64,000 nt of DNA from Mycobacterium sp. D16Q13 (GTDB lineage: Bacteria > Actinomycetota > Actinomycetes > Mycobacteriales > Mycobacteriaceae): positions 62,001 to 126,000 of the forward strand of contig NZ_MAEW01000008.1 of the NCBI RefSeq assembly GCF_002013375.1, written 5' to 3'. Below, one piece after another: positions 9,107 through 18,166 of the stretch. Numbering within the stretch: the first letter of the stretch is position 1; the number at the start of each line of letters is the position of its first letter. The position numbers were made by a program, and so were the translations under genes. A model generated the notes under the pieces. That model saw nothing but the letters and a program-made list of their open reading frames with translations, made no database searches and was not told the DNA's origin.

Positions 9107-10261
9107 TCAGTGCGCCTTCACGGCCAGTAGCGCGGCCGCGAGAGTGCGCGCGGCCGACGGCTGCGCGGGATCCAGGCCGGTAAGTTCGGCGACCCGGCGC
9201 AGTCTGTAGTCGAGGGTGTTCGGATGCACGTGCAGCGACTTGGCCGCGAGCTGCCGTCCGTGCTCGTGCTGGAGGTACGCGCTGAGCGCCTGCTGCAAAT
9301 GTGGATGTGCCGCCAGTGGCTGGACCGTCGCGGCGAGTAGATCTCGGGCTCTGCCCGGACGGGTGATCTGATACTCCAAGAGCAGATCGGAGAGCCGGTA
9401 AGCGCCCGGTGCCCGACCGAGTCTTAGTGCAAGTATGGCCAACTCACGCGCCTCGTCCGCAGCGGCGGCTATCTCACCCGGATCGGTGGCATCGGAGACG
9501 CCGAGCATGACCGGCCCCCCGGCCACCTCGGAGAACAAGGGCAGCAGCGATTCCACCTTGCCCACCGCGGGCAGCAAGATGATGCCGCCTCGGCCGTCTA
9601 ACGAAGTAAGGACAGGTTCGCGCGCGTACTCGTCGAGGATGTCCTGCACCAGATGGGCACGCCGTCGTGCCACCACGGTGTTCGCCGCGGGTTCCGGCAT
9701 GAACAGGAACAGCACGTTGTAGGACAGCGCCAACGTGACACTGGCGCGTTCGGCGGCCTCCGTCCACGGAGTCCCCTTGACCAACGCGTCGAAAAGGTCG
9801 CGCCGGGCCTCCGTCGTCGCACTGTAAAGGCCTTGTCGCTCTTCAAGATACGCGGCAGTGACGGCAGGTAACATCAGCTGCAGATATCGCTGCACCTGCA
9901 TACTGACCGCCAGCACCTCATCGATCTCGTCGGGGGTGGCCAGTTCCCGGAGCGTCTCTATGCCGACCCGCGCGGCGACGTTGTACACCGCCAGGATCGC
10001 CGGAAGCGGAATGTCTTCCTGTGCCCGCCGTGACGCCGCCAGGATCGACACCGCGAACTCGTCTTCTGTGGGTGCCCGCGATTCCACCATGACCCGGGAG
10101 AAGATTCTGAAGTGCTGCTTGGTGAACTCGGTGATCTCACCGTCGAGGACCTCGCGTGGCAGCATCCCGTAATACGGCACCTCGGCAGCGAAGCAGTCCA
10201 CCGCGCGGCGTGCCGTCTCCGGCAGCCGACGCATGAACCGATCACTGAGCGACGCCGTCAT
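9107..10261 (-). CDS. PucR-type helix-turn-helix transcriptional regulator
   Basis: A 384-residue protein ending in the PucR C-terminal helix-turn-helix (about residues 325-380: LHVHPNTLDYRLRRVAELTGLDP), preceded by a GGDEF-like regulatory region usual in this family. It probably activates nearby catabolic genes in response to a small-molecule signal. The ATG at 10261 is chosen because a GGAG lies 7 nt upstream; the longer frame from 10339 adds 26 residues of unlike composition. It converges on the second lipase and diverges from the methyltransferase at 10501. Either neighbour could be a target. Confidence 0.88.
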   Translation of the reverse strand: MTASLSDRFMRRLPETARRAVDCFAAEVPYYGMLPREVLDGEITEFTKQHFRIFSRVMVESRAPTEDEFAVSILAASRRAQEDIPLPAILAVYNVAARVGIETLRELATPDEIDEVLAVSMQVQRYLQLMLPAVTAAYLEERQGLYSATTEARRDLFDALVKGTPWTEAAERASVTLALSYNVLFLFMPEPAANTVVARRRAHLVQDILDEYAREPVLTSLDGRGGIILLPAVGKVESLLPLFSEVAGGPVMLGVSDATDPGEIAAAADEARELAILALRLGRAPGAYRLSDLLLEYQITRPGRARDLLAATVQPLAAHPHLQQALSAYLQHEHGRQLAAKSLHVHPNTLDYRLRRVAELTGLDPAQPSAARTLAAALLAVKAH

Positions 10262-10500
10262 CAGCGGACTCCAACTTCTCCCACTGCACCGTGGAATACC
10301 CGTACCCTCGCGGACCACATCCGCTAGACCCCTGCGCACCCTACCGTCCCGCAGTTGAGTTCGGAGGTTTGCTCACAGGTTCATGGCACGACACGGGGGT
10401 TATTGGGGCCAGTCATAGCTTTCGGGCATGGGCCTCGTATCTTTCACAAAGATCAGGCCGAGTCACGGACTTTCCCCCGCGCCGCTCCTAGGTTTCACAG

Positions 10501-11142
10501 ATGACTGCCATCGCCCCACGGCGTTCACTCAATGAGCTGGTCACGCGGTACTGGACCATGATGTCGAAGGTCTACAACTTCCCGTTCGTGCAACGCCATG
10601 TCTACAGCCCGGCCCAAGACGACACCATCCGGCAACTACGCGAGCACAACGCCCAGCGAATCGTAGATATCGCCTGTGGCACAGGAATATTGGCGTCCCG
10701 AATCCAGGCCGAGCTGAGTCCGGCATCGGTTTTCGGCGTCGACATGTCCGACGGCATGCTCGCCAAGGCAAGGGCCCGGTCCACCGAGGTTCACTGGAAG
10801 AAGGCACCCGCAGAACAGCTCCCGTTCGGGGACGGCACCCTCGATGCCGTGGTGACAACATCGGCATTCCATTTCTTCGACCAGCCGGCCGCGCTGGCGG
10901 AGTTCTACCGCGTGCTCGCCCCGGGCGGCATGGCCTCGGTCGCCACGATCTGCCCAAAGGAGCGCCGGTGGCTGCGTCGAGGAACCGGCGAACGTGGACC
11001 GGCGCACTTCCCTACAGCCGGTGAAATGGAGCGGCTGTTCTCCCGTGCCGGGTTTGATGTCGTCGTGCACCGCCCGGTGGCGCGGCCGATCACACCACCC
11101 CTAATTTCCGTCGACTGGATCTGCGTCGGCCTCAAGACCTGA
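10501..11142 (+). CDS. class I SAM-dependent methyltransferase
   Basis: A 213-residue Rossmann-type methyltransferase. Motif I is VDIACGTG (55-62), the acidic strand-2 residue is in FGVDMSDGML, and the later LPFGDGTLDAVVTTSAFHFF matches the UbiE/type-11 subfamily. The acceptor cannot be read from sequence. The 239-bp region upstream, shared with the divergent PucR gene, shows no clear hairpin or operator. It may act on lipids or small metabolites, given the surrounding lipid enzymes. Confidence 0.85.
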   Translation: MTAIAPRRSLNELVTRYWTMMSKVYNFPFVQRHVYSPAQDDTIRQLREHNAQRIVDIACGTGILASRIQAELSPASVFGVDMSDGMLAKARARSTEVHWKKAPAEQLPFGDGTLDAVVTTSAFHFFDQPAALAEFYRVLAPGGMASVATICPKERRWLRRGTGERGPAHFPTAGEMERLFSRAGFDVVVHRPVARPITPPLISVDWICVGLKT

Positions 11143-11236
11143 CCGTCACCACCGCCGCCCTGACAACTCCGCGCCGCCATCCATTACCCTCACTGATTGA
11201 CGTCAGCCTCACAACGTAAATCTGTCAGGAGTGCTC

Positions 11237-12067
11237 ATGGACGGCTTTAACGGCAAGGTCGCCGTGGTGACCGGCGCGGGTTCGGGAATCGGACGCGCAC
11301 TGGCGGTGGAACTCGCACGCTCGGGCGCCAAAGTGGCCATCAGCGACATTGACAACGAGGGCCTGGCGGAGACCGAACGCCAGATCAAGGCCCTCGGCGC
11401 AGAGGTGCGCTCCGACCGCCTCAACGTCGCTGAGCGCGAAGCCTTCCTGCTCTACGCCGACGTCGTCAAGGAACACTTCGGCAAGGTCAACCAGATCTAC
11501 AACAACGCCGGCATCGACTTCCACGGCGACTTCGAGATCAGTGAGTTCAAGGACATCGAACGCATCATCGACGTCGACTACTGGGGCGTGGTCAACGGCA
11601 CCAAGGCCTTCCTGCCACACCTGATCGCCTCCGGCGACGGCCACGTCATCAACGTCTCCAGCATCTTCGGCATCATGGCATGCCCCGGCCAAAGCGCCTA
11701 CAACGCAGCGAAATTCGCGGTACGCGGGTTCACCGAGTCGCTGCGCCAGGAGATGATCATCGGCAAGAAGCCGGTCGCGGTCACCTGCGTGCACCCCGGC
11801 GGCATCAAGACCAATGTGGCGCGCAACGCCACGGTCGCCGAAGGCTACGACCATGCCGAGTTCGCGAAGTTGTTCGATCTGCTCGCACGAACCAGCCCAC
11901 AGGCGGCGGCACGCATCATCCTCACCGCCGTCCGCAAGAAGAAGCCACGCGTACTCGTCGGGCCGGATGCCAAGGTGATCGATGTCTTGGTCCGACTGAC
12001 GGGCTCGCGGTACCAGGATCTGTTCCTTCTCGGCGAGCGGTTCCTGATGCCCAAACGTTCCCACTGA
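11237..12067 (+). CDS. short-chain dehydrogenase/reductase, tandem copy 1 (Rv1245c-like)
   Basis: A 276-residue classical SDR with cofactor motif VTGAGSGIGRAL near residues 11-22, NNAG, and the catalytic pair Tyr155 and Lys159 (YNAAK) after NVSS. The C-terminus is basic (KKKPRVLVGPDAK), as in membrane-associated mycobacterial SDRs. It probably oxidises an alcohol or reduces a ketone on a lipid-like substrate with NAD(P). ATG 11237 is preferred over GTG 11231 because AGGAG lies 5 nt before it. Its length and position between kgd and an lpqZ-like gene resemble Rv1245c of M. tuberculosis. The next gene is a near-copy. Confidence 0.88.
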   Translation: MDGFNGKVAVVTGAGSGIGRALAVELARSGAKVAISDIDNEGLAETERQIKALGAEVRSDRLNVAEREAFLLYADVVKEHFGKVNQIYNNAGIDFHGDFEISEFKDIERIIDVDYWGVVNGTKAFLPHLIASGDGHVINVSSIFGIMACPGQSAYNAAKFAVRGFTESLRQEMIIGKKPVAVTCVHPGGIKTNVARNATVAEGYDHAEFAKLFDLLARTSPQAAARIILTAVRKKKPRVLVGPDAKVIDVLVRLTGSRYQDLFLLGERFLMPKRSH

Positions 12068-12112
12068 CCCACTACTCTGACTATTTGACAGTCGTCTAAC
12101 AAGGAGACATCT

Positions 12113-12949
12113 ATGGAAGGCTTCAACGGCAAGGTCGCCGTGGTGACCGGCGCGGGTTCGGGAATCGGACGCGCACTGGCGGTGGAACTCGCACGTTCGG
12201 GCGCCAAAGTGGCCATCAGCGATGTCGACGCCGAAGGTCTGGCCGAGACCGAACGCCAGGTCAAGGCCCTTGGCGCAGAGGTCCGCTCCGATCGCCTCAA
12301 TGTTGTTGAGCGCGAAGCCTTCCTGCTGTATGCCGATGCGATCAAGGAGCACTTCGGCAAGGTCAACCAGATCTACAACAACGCCGGCATCGCGTATCAG
12401 GGCGAGGTAGAGGAAAGCCAGTTCAAGGACATCGAACGAATCATCGACGTCGACTTCTGGGGTGTGGTCAACGGCACCAAGGCCTTCCTGCCACACCTGA
12501 TCGCCTCCGGCGACGGCCACGTCATCAACGTCTCCAGCCTGTTCGGCGTGCTGTCCATGCCCGGCCAAAGTGCCTACAACTCAGCCAAATTCGCGGTACG
12601 CGGGTTCACCGAGTCGCTGCGCCAGGAGATGATCATCGGCAAGAAGCCGGTCGCGGTCACCTGCGTGCACCCCGGTGGCATCAAGACCGCGATCGCACGC
12701 AATTCCACTGCCGCGGAAGGCTACGACGTCAAGGCCGGGGCCGCGTTGTTCGACAAGTACCTGGCGAATACCAGTCCCGAAGCGGCCGCACGCATCATTC
12801 TCACCGCGGTCCGCAAGAAGAAGCCCCGTGTGCTCGTCGGCCCCGACGCCAAGATCCTCGATGTGATCGTTCGAGTCACCGGAGCGCGCTACCAGGACAT
12901 CTTCTCCCTGGTCACCCGCTACGTGCTACCCAAGCCCACGAAGAAGTAG
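12113..12949 (+). CDS. short-chain dehydrogenase/reductase, tandem copy 2
   Basis: A 278-residue SDR 45 bp downstream of its paralogue, with VTGAGSGIG, Tyr155 and the YNSAK Lys159. Long stretches of DNA are identical to copy 1 (71, 75 and 89 bp blocks). Divergence concentrates around residues 96-104 (IAYQGEVEE against IDFHGDFEI) and in the C-terminal third, which is where SDRs contact substrate, so the two may share a fold but differ in substrate. An AAGGAG ribosome site precedes the ATG. A strong hairpin lies after the stop. Confidence 0.88.
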   Translation: MEGFNGKVAVVTGAGSGIGRALAVELARSGAKVAISDVDAEGLAETERQVKALGAEVRSDRLNVVEREAFLLYADAIKEHFGKVNQIYNNAGIAYQGEVEESQFKDIERIIDVDFWGVVNGTKAFLPHLIASGDGHVINVSSLFGVLSMPGQSAYNSAKFAVRGFTESLRQEMIIGKKPVAVTCVHPGGIKTAIARNSTAAEGYDVKAGAALFDKYLANTSPEAAARIILTAVRKKKPRVLVGPDAKILDVIVRVTGARYQDIFSLVTRYVLPKPTKK

Positions 12950-12961
12950 CTTCCCGGGGTT

Positions 12962-13002
12962 GATCATTCGCGCTGCCCGGCTATCGCGCAGCGCGAATGA
13001 TC
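12962..13002. terminator. perfect 15-bp stem, bidirectional terminator overlapping the end of a hydrolase gene
   Basis: GATCATTCGCGCTGC (12962-12976) pairs perfectly with GCAGCGCGAATGATC (12988-13002) across an 11-nt loop. It lies between the convergent SDR copy 2 and the serine hydrolase, and it includes the hydrolase stop codon and last residues (IIRAAR). It can end transcription from both sides. Confidence 0.7.
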
Positions 13003-14261
13003 GACGGCAGGAAGGTTCCGATGATGGCCTGGTCGAAGACCATCGTGCTGGGAAGCCGGTTGTGCACGATCGCCACCGAGATATTGCGTTTCTGGTCAGC
13101 CCACCCGAACGAACCGCCGGCTCCGATGTGCCCGAAACCGCCACCGATTATCGGCACCGTCAACGAGTGATACCCGCGGTGCCACCCCATCGGCAGCCCC
13201 AGCGTGTGATCGATCCGGTAGCTGTTCTTACGGGCCAGTCCCTGGGTGATTTCCGGCGAGAGCAGCCGTATCCCGTCGACACTGCCATCCCCCGCCAGGG
13301 CGGCGTAGAGCTTGGCCAGCGCGGGCGCGGTACAGCAGGCGCTGCCGGCGCCGCACCGCAGATCCATCACCGGGGCACTCGCATGCCCGTCGTCGGCCAG
13401 CAGCATCTCGGCACCGGGCTGGTACAGCGTCGAGGCCGCCCCCTTGGCCCCGGGCATTTTGTCGAGCGCCCCCATCACCGGCGGGGCCGCCCGCCGAATG
13501 AAGCCCGACCTGGCGACCCGATCCAAATACGGTGTAAGGGCGGCCGATTCGGAGGGCGCACCTTCGGGAGGCCGCCCCATATGGATTCCGTCGACTCCGA
13601 GCGGCTCGGCAAGTTCGGTGCGATACAGCTCTTCGAGGTCCTTACCGGTGACGGCCTTGGCGAGCCGGCCCATCAGCCAGCCGATAGACAGCGCGTGGTA
13701 CGCGGGCTTACCGAAGTATCTGTCGACGGGCGCGGCGGCGAGCCGGTCCGCCATCAGGTCCGGATCGAACATCTCCTCGTAGTTGTGCGCGATGCCCGTC
13801 AGGCGTGACAACCCTGCGGTATGCGACAGGATCTCGTCGACCGTGATCGCACCCTTGCCCTGCGCGGCGAACTCGGGCCAGTACCGCGAGACCGGCGCGG
13901 AGTAGTCCAGCAGACCGCGATCCACCAGCCGGTGAATGATCGTGGCGGTGACTCCCTTGGACGCCGAGAAGATCACCGGCGCCGTGTCCCGCGTCCACTG
14001 CTGCCCCAGCTGCGCGAGCCCTGCCCACAAATCGAGTACGGGTTCGCCGTCCACGTACACGCAGATGGCGCCGCCGCCGACGTGGTACCTGGTGAAGGCA
14101 AGGGAGAAGACCCGCACCACTCCCCGGAACTCGGGGCGGGCCCAGCCATTCACCCCTGGTGGCAGCTCCACACCGCGTTCCGGCGACGGGTAAGCGAAGG
14201 GCAGGGGGGCGGGTTGTGACGATTCAGTGGCCGCGTCGTCGAAGCCATGAGGTTGTGCCAT
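12981..14261 (-). CDS. serine hydrolase of the beta-lactamase/EstB esterase family, copy 1
   Basis: A 426-residue penicillin-binding-protein-like hydrolase. FSASKG gives the SxxK motif with Ser99 as nucleophile and Lys102 as base. The SHTAGLSRL and PAYHALSIGWL stretches are typical of EstB/LipL-type esterases rather than true beta-lactamases, and GHIGAGGSFGWAD near the end fits the third active-site motif. It has no obvious signal peptide. ATG 14261 is chosen because the upstream extension to 14333 has no conserved look; no good ribosome site is seen, so the transcript may be leaderless. A perfect palindrome lies 11 bp upstream. Likely substrate: an ester or lactone. Confidence 0.88.
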   Translation of the reverse strand: MAQPHGFDDAATESSQPAPLPFAYPSPERGVELPPGVNGWARPEFRGVVRVFSLAFTRYHVGGGAICVYVDGEPVLDLWAGLAQLGQQWTRDTAPVIFSASKGVTATIIHRLVDRGLLDYSAPVSRYWPEFAAQGKGAITVDEILSHTAGLSRLTGIAHNYEEMFDPDLMADRLAAAPVDRYFGKPAYHALSIGWLMGRLAKAVTGKDLEELYRTELAEPLGVDGIHMGRPPEGAPSESAALTPYLDRVARSGFIRRAAPPVMGALDKMPGAKGAASTLYQPGAEMLLADDGHASAPVMDLRCGAGSACCTAPALAKLYAALAGDGSVDGIRLLSPEITQGLARKNSYRIDHTLGLPMGWHRGYHSLTVPIIGGGFGHIGAGGSFGWADQKRNISVAIVHNRLPSTMVFDQAIIGTFLPSIIRAAR

Positions 14262-14271
14262 AAGTAACACT

Positions 14272-14286
14272 GAGTACCAGGTACTC
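14272..14286. promoter_or_regulatory. perfect 15-bp palindromic operator candidate
   Basis: GAGTACC, a single A, then GGTACTC form a perfect inverted repeat 11 bp before the start of the hydrolase at 14261. TTGACC, a possible -35 element on the same strand, lies just upstream of it, which would put a bound repressor over the core promoter. Confidence 0.5.
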
Positions 14287-14399
14287 GAGGTCAAAACAAG
14301 ACTGGCCGAGGAGATGTCAGGACGGATACCCAATCGGCGGGTGCCGATTGGGGGTGATTCACTGACTCAGCCCGACGGTCTTCGCGCGAGCACTCATCC

Positions 14400-15671
14400 T
14401 CAGCCGACGGCCTTGATGATCTGGGGCCACAAGAACGTAAACGAGATCTGGTCGAGCGCCATGGTCAGCGGCAGCCGGTTATGCGCGAAGCCGACGGAGA
14501 TCTTGCGCTTCGGATCGGCCCACCCCATCGAGCCACCGAGTCCGATATGGCCGAAACCGCCGCGGAATCCGTTCATGGGCAGCGACATGTATCCCAGGTG
14601 CATTCCCATGGGGAACACGATGGTGCGGTCGATGGTCAGATTTGTCTTACGGGCAAGCCCGGCAACAGTTTCCGGAGAGAGGAACTCGCGGCCGTCGACG
14701 CTGCCACCATTCGCCAGGGCCGCGTACATCTTGGCGAGCGCGGGCGCCGTGGCCACCGCGTTGGCGGCGGGTGCCTGCATGTCGTACAGAGCCGAATTCA
14801 CCGTGCCGTCGTCGGCGAGGATCCGCTCCATTCCGGGCTCGTACATCGTGCCGATGGCACCTTCGAAGCCGGGAAGGCGATCGATGGCACGGATGACCGT
14901 CGGCAGTACCCGGCCCACCACGGGCTTGTTCGCCACCGACTCCAGGAAGGGATACATCGAGGCGGCCTTGGTCGGCGAGGTGCGCGGCGGCCGACCGAGG
15001 TGAATCCCGTCGACCCCGAGCGGTTCGGCTATCTCGGTCCGGAACAGCTCGCGCATGTCCTTACCGGTGACCGATCGAGCGAGCCCCGCGAGCAGCCATC
15101 CGAAGGTCAGTGCGTGATAGGCGCGCTTACCGTAGAACTTGTCGACGGAGGCCGCGGCAAGACGTTGCTCCATCAACTCATGATCGGCGATTTCCTCTGC
15201 GTGGTAAGCGATTCCTTCAAGCCGAGAGAGACCAGCGCGATGATCGAGCACCTGGCGCACGGTGATGGTCGACTTACCGTTGGCCCCGAACTCCGGCCAG
15301 TAGCGCGCGACCGGGGCGTCATAGGAAAGCAGCCCGCGATCAATCAAACGGTGAATGACGGTGGCGGCGATGCCCTTCGACGCCGAGAAGACGAGGGCGC
15401 CGGTGTCACGAGTCCAGCCCTGCCCGGCAGCCGCGGCGCCCGCCCAGATATCCAGTGCCGGTTCGCCGTCGACGTAGACGCTCAGACCACCGCCGCCCAG
15501 GCGGTACTTGGTGAACATCCAATCGAAGGTCCGAACGACGGCGGACAGCTCAGGCCGTGCCCAGCCCTCCACTCCGCCCGGTAGCCGCAATCCGGGCAGG
15601 TCCCCCGGGTACAGCTCATCGACACGTGCAGGTGCTGTGGCCGCAACATTGGGGCCCAGAGGGATCGCCAT
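14400..15671 (-). CDS. serine hydrolase of the beta-lactamase/EstB esterase family, copy 2
   Basis: A 423-residue paralogue of the hydrolase at 12981 with the same motifs: FSASKG (nucleophile Ser96, Lys99), DHRAGLSRL, RAYHALTFGWL and GHIGLGGSMGWAD. It lies upstream of copy 1 on the same strand and directly downstream of the monooxygenase gene, so it may be co-transcribed with the oxidative operon. ATG 15671 was chosen over the frame start at 15710; no strong Shine-Dalgarno is present. TTGACC occurs upstream as it does for copy 1. It is a good candidate for hydrolysing an ester produced by the monooxygenase. Confidence 0.87.
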   Translation of the reverse strand: MAIPLGPNVAATAPARVDELYPGDLPGLRLPGGVEGWARPELSAVVRTFDWMFTKYRLGGGGLSVYVDGEPALDIWAGAAAAGQGWTRDTGALVFSASKGIAATVIHRLIDRGLLSYDAPVARYWPEFGANGKSTITVRQVLDHRAGLSRLEGIAYHAEEIADHELMEQRLAAASVDKFYGKRAYHALTFGWLLAGLARSVTGKDMRELFRTEIAEPLGVDGIHLGRPPRTSPTKAASMYPFLESVANKPVVGRVLPTVIRAIDRLPGFEGAIGTMYEPGMERILADDGTVNSALYDMQAPAANAVATAPALAKMYAALANGGSVDGREFLSPETVAGLARKTNLTIDRTIVFPMGMHLGYMSLPMNGFRGGFGHIGLGGSMGWADPKRKISVGFAHNRLPLTMALDQISFTFLWPQIIKAVG

Positions 15672-15777
15672 AGTCAGACGTGAGTAGCACGGCTTAAACG
15701 ACCAGGTCAAGTCACGATCTGATGTATAGAGATGTTATTGCAGGTCAGAGAACCGCAGCCCTGCCCGCCGCCATCCA

Positions 15778-17358
15778 CTACCGGGGATTCTCGGCCCTCG
15801 GGACCCAGGGCTCGAATCGATAGTCCGCGAGGTTGAACGTGCGACTGCGCCAGGCGGACTCCACCGTGGTTGTCGGCCGAAGAGGGGCATCGCCGTTCTT
15901 GTCGAAGTAGTAGCTGTTCGCCTGTGCGCAGCTGTCTTGCCAAAAGATCTGGCGTCGTCTGCGCCTGAGCATCTCCGCGAAGAATCGGTCATTGGCCCGT
16001 TGGGTGACTTCGACGTACTTGGCATCGAGTGTGCGCGCGCGCCTGAGGCACCGAGCGATATGGGTGGACTGTGCTTCGATCAGCGCGAAATACGATGAGC
16101 CGTTGTATCCGTACGGTCCCATGATCGAGAAGTGATTGGGAAATCCGGGCACACTCACGCCCTCGTAGGCCTGTAGGCGATGCGTATCCCAGTAGGCCTG
16201 CTGTGTAAGTCCCTCGCGCCCGGTCAGGTCATAGGTCGGCATATTGTCCGGGTCCATTACCTTGAAACCGGTTGCCAGGATGAGGATGTCCAGCTCGTGC
16301 TCGACACCGCTGGACACATGGACGGCGTGCGGGTCGACACCGGCGATCGGGTCTGTTTCGAGTGTGACGTTATCGCGGTTGAAAGTCGCAAGGTACGTGT
16401 TGTGAAAACTTGGGCGCTTGCAGCCCAGCCCATACCGCGGTGTCAGCTTCTCACGGGTCTCGGGGTCTCGAACCTGGCCGTGTAGGTACCTGCGCGCGAG
16501 CGACTCCACGACGGGTGACATGCCGGGTAATGCCCCGTGATAGTGCGCCGGAATCGGAAAAGTTGCTTCCACAAACGCCTGGCTGACCAGCCGCGTGGCT
16601 TGTAGGCCGCCGGGTAGCCGAGTCAGGAATCGCGACACGGTACCGCGCAACGAGAAGTCCGGTTTGGGCAGGCACCAGATAGGCGTTCTCTGGAACACGG
16701 TGAGGTGCTCCACTTCTGGAGCGATAGCGGCGACGATCTGGACAGCCGACGCCCCAGTTCCGATGATTCCGACTCGCTTTCCCGCGACGCTTTGGCTGTG
16801 GTCCCAGCGGGCGGTGTGCATCGTCTGCCCTGCGAAATCCTCGATGCCGTGAATCTCCGGATAGACCGGCCGGGTCAAGACACCGCACGCGTTGACGACA
16901 AAGCGGGCAGTCAGCTGTTCTCCCGCCGCGGTGCTGATCTTCCACAGACAAGCCTGCTTGTCGAAAACCGCGCCGGTCACGGTGGTGTTGAACCGAATTT
17001 TTTCTGTGAGACCGTATTTCTCAACGCAGTGCTCCGCATACGCCTTCAGCTCCCGGCCAGGGGCGTAGCTACGCGACCAATTGCGTTGCTTCTCGAACGA
17101 AAACTGGTAACTAAACGACGGGATATCGACCGCAATGCCGGGGTAGGTGTTCCAATGCCAGGTTCCCCCAACGCCGTCGGCCTCGTCAATCAGCAGCAGG
17201 TCATGAAAGCCATTCTTTTGTAACGTGATCGCGGTACCAATGCCCGAGAATCCGGCGCCGATGATGATGACAGAGTGATCGGGCGTCGGCTGGTTGTCGG
17301 CCGACTGAGCGGATGTCCGGGGTTCGGTGGTCGCCACGTCGTCGTTGACGGTTGTCAT
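15778..17358 (-). CDS. Baeyer-Villiger-type flavin monooxygenase
   Basis: A 526-residue FAD/NADPH monooxygenase. The FAD-binding GAGFSG is at 34-39 and the NADPH-binding GTGASA at 200-205. Between them lies FAGQTMHTARWD (175-186), which fits the Baeyer-Villiger fingerprint FxGxxxHxxxW(P/D). Such enzymes insert oxygen next to a ketone to give an ester or lactone; EthA and MymA are mycobacterial relatives. ATG 17358 is used because MTTVNDD opens a normal polar lead before the Rossmann fold; the frame upstream to 17853 is only antisense to nothing coding and overlaps the SDR gene. It is the third gene of the P450-SDR-monooxygenase operon. Confidence 0.9.
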   Translation of the reverse strand: MTTVNDDVATTEPRTSAQSADNQPTPDHSVIIIGAGFSGIGTAITLQKNGFHDLLLIDEADGVGGTWHWNTYPGIAVDIPSFSYQFSFEKQRNWSRSYAPGRELKAYAEHCVEKYGLTEKIRFNTTVTGAVFDKQACLWKISTAAGEQLTARFVVNACGVLTRPVYPEIHGIEDFAGQTMHTARWDHSQSVAGKRVGIIGTGASAVQIVAAIAPEVEHLTVFQRTPIWCLPKPDFSLRGTVSRFLTRLPGGLQATRLVSQAFVEATFPIPAHYHGALPGMSPVVESLARRYLHGQVRDPETREKLTPRYGLGCKRPSFHNTYLATFNRDNVTLETDPIAGVDPHAVHVSSGVEHELDILILATGFKVMDPDNMPTYDLTGREGLTQQAYWDTHRLQAYEGVSVPGFPNHFSIMGPYGYNGSSYFALIEAQSTHIARCLRRARTLDAKYVEVTQRANDRFFAEMLRRRRRQIFWQDSCAQANSYYFDKNGDAPLRPTTTVESAWRSRTFNLADYRFEPWVPRAENPR

Positions 17359-17381
17359 AGATGTTCCAGTTCTCGAGTAGG

Positions 17382-18164
17382 TCACATGCGGGCAAGCAAG
17401 TTGCCGAACGAAGCCGGCAGTGCGCGAAGCGCGTGGTAAGCGAGCCGAGACTCGATGCCCACGGGCACGATCGAGAGGTTGTGTTGGGCAGCACGAATGA
17501 TGGCTCTGGCCACAGTATCTGGTGGATGCCCCAGCTTGAAGCCCCTCGCCATCATTGCCTTTTCCTCGTTGACAGATCCGCGCAAGCGAGTGTGCTCCAG
17601 AATCGGTGTCTTGATCACCCCGGGACAGATAACACTGACACCAACTCCGCGGCCCGCCCAATCCGCTCTCAGACAACGAGAGAACATGATGACGGCCGCC
17701 TTGGACGCGCAGTAGGAAGCCATTCGGCGGTTGGGAATGTATCCGGCGCCCGAGGCCACGTTGACCACGTGCCCTGATCCACGCGCCACCATATCGGCTC
17801 CGAATGCCCGGCACCCGTGGGCGACACCGTCGAAATTGATGGACCGCAACCACACCCAGTCCTCGACCGTGGTCTCCAGAAAATCACCGCCGACGCCGAC
17901 CCCCGCGTTGTTGACCAGAACGTCGACAGGCCCGTGCTCTGCTCTGATGCGCGCGGCTGCCTCATCCACCGATTCGGCACGGGCCACGTCGCACTGGTAT
18001 CCGAAAACCCGCCTGCCGCCGTGCCGGGTAACGCCCACGAAGGCCTGCAGTGCGTCCTCGTTGATATCCAGGCCAATCACCTCGGCACCCTGGCTTGCAT
18101 AGCGTTCCACGGTGGCAGCGCCGATCCCGCTGGCCGCACCCGTCACCACGACGCGTTGTGGCAT
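17382..18164 (-). CDS. short-chain dehydrogenase (SadH-like) in the P450/monooxygenase operon
   Basis: A 260-residue SDR with VTGAASGIG, NNAG and YCASK. The probable reaction is oxidation of the alcohol made by the neighbouring P450 to a ketone. ATG 18164 lies 2 nt after the P450 stop; a GTG at 18179 would overlap the P450 gene by 13 nt and is possible. The monooxygenase start is 23 nt downstream of this stop, so the three genes form a tight operon. It is distinct from the SDR pair at 11237-12949. Confidence 0.88.
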   Translation of the reverse strand: MPQRVVVTGAASGIGAATVERYASQGAEVIGLDINEDALQAFVGVTRHGGRRVFGYQCDVARAESVDEAAARIRAEHGPVDVLVNNAGVGVGGDFLETTVEDWVWLRSINFDGVAHGCRAFGADMVARGSGHVVNVASGAGYIPNRRMASYCASKAAVIMFSRCLRADWAGRGVGVSVICPGVIKTPILEHTRLRGSVNEEKAMMARGFKLGHPPDTVARAIIRAAQHNLSIVPVGIESRLAYHALRALPASFGNLLARM

Positions 18165-18166
18165 CT

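Noticed and set aside
11225-12568. 447-codon open frame antisense to both SDR genes, with internal repeats
   Set aside because: The repeats only mirror the duplicated SDRs. Both sense frames have complete SDR motifs and ribosome sites.
17359-17853. 165-residue N-terminal extension of the monooxygenase frame
   Set aside because: It overlaps the SDR gene in another frame. The FAD motif sits at the usual distance from ATG 17358.
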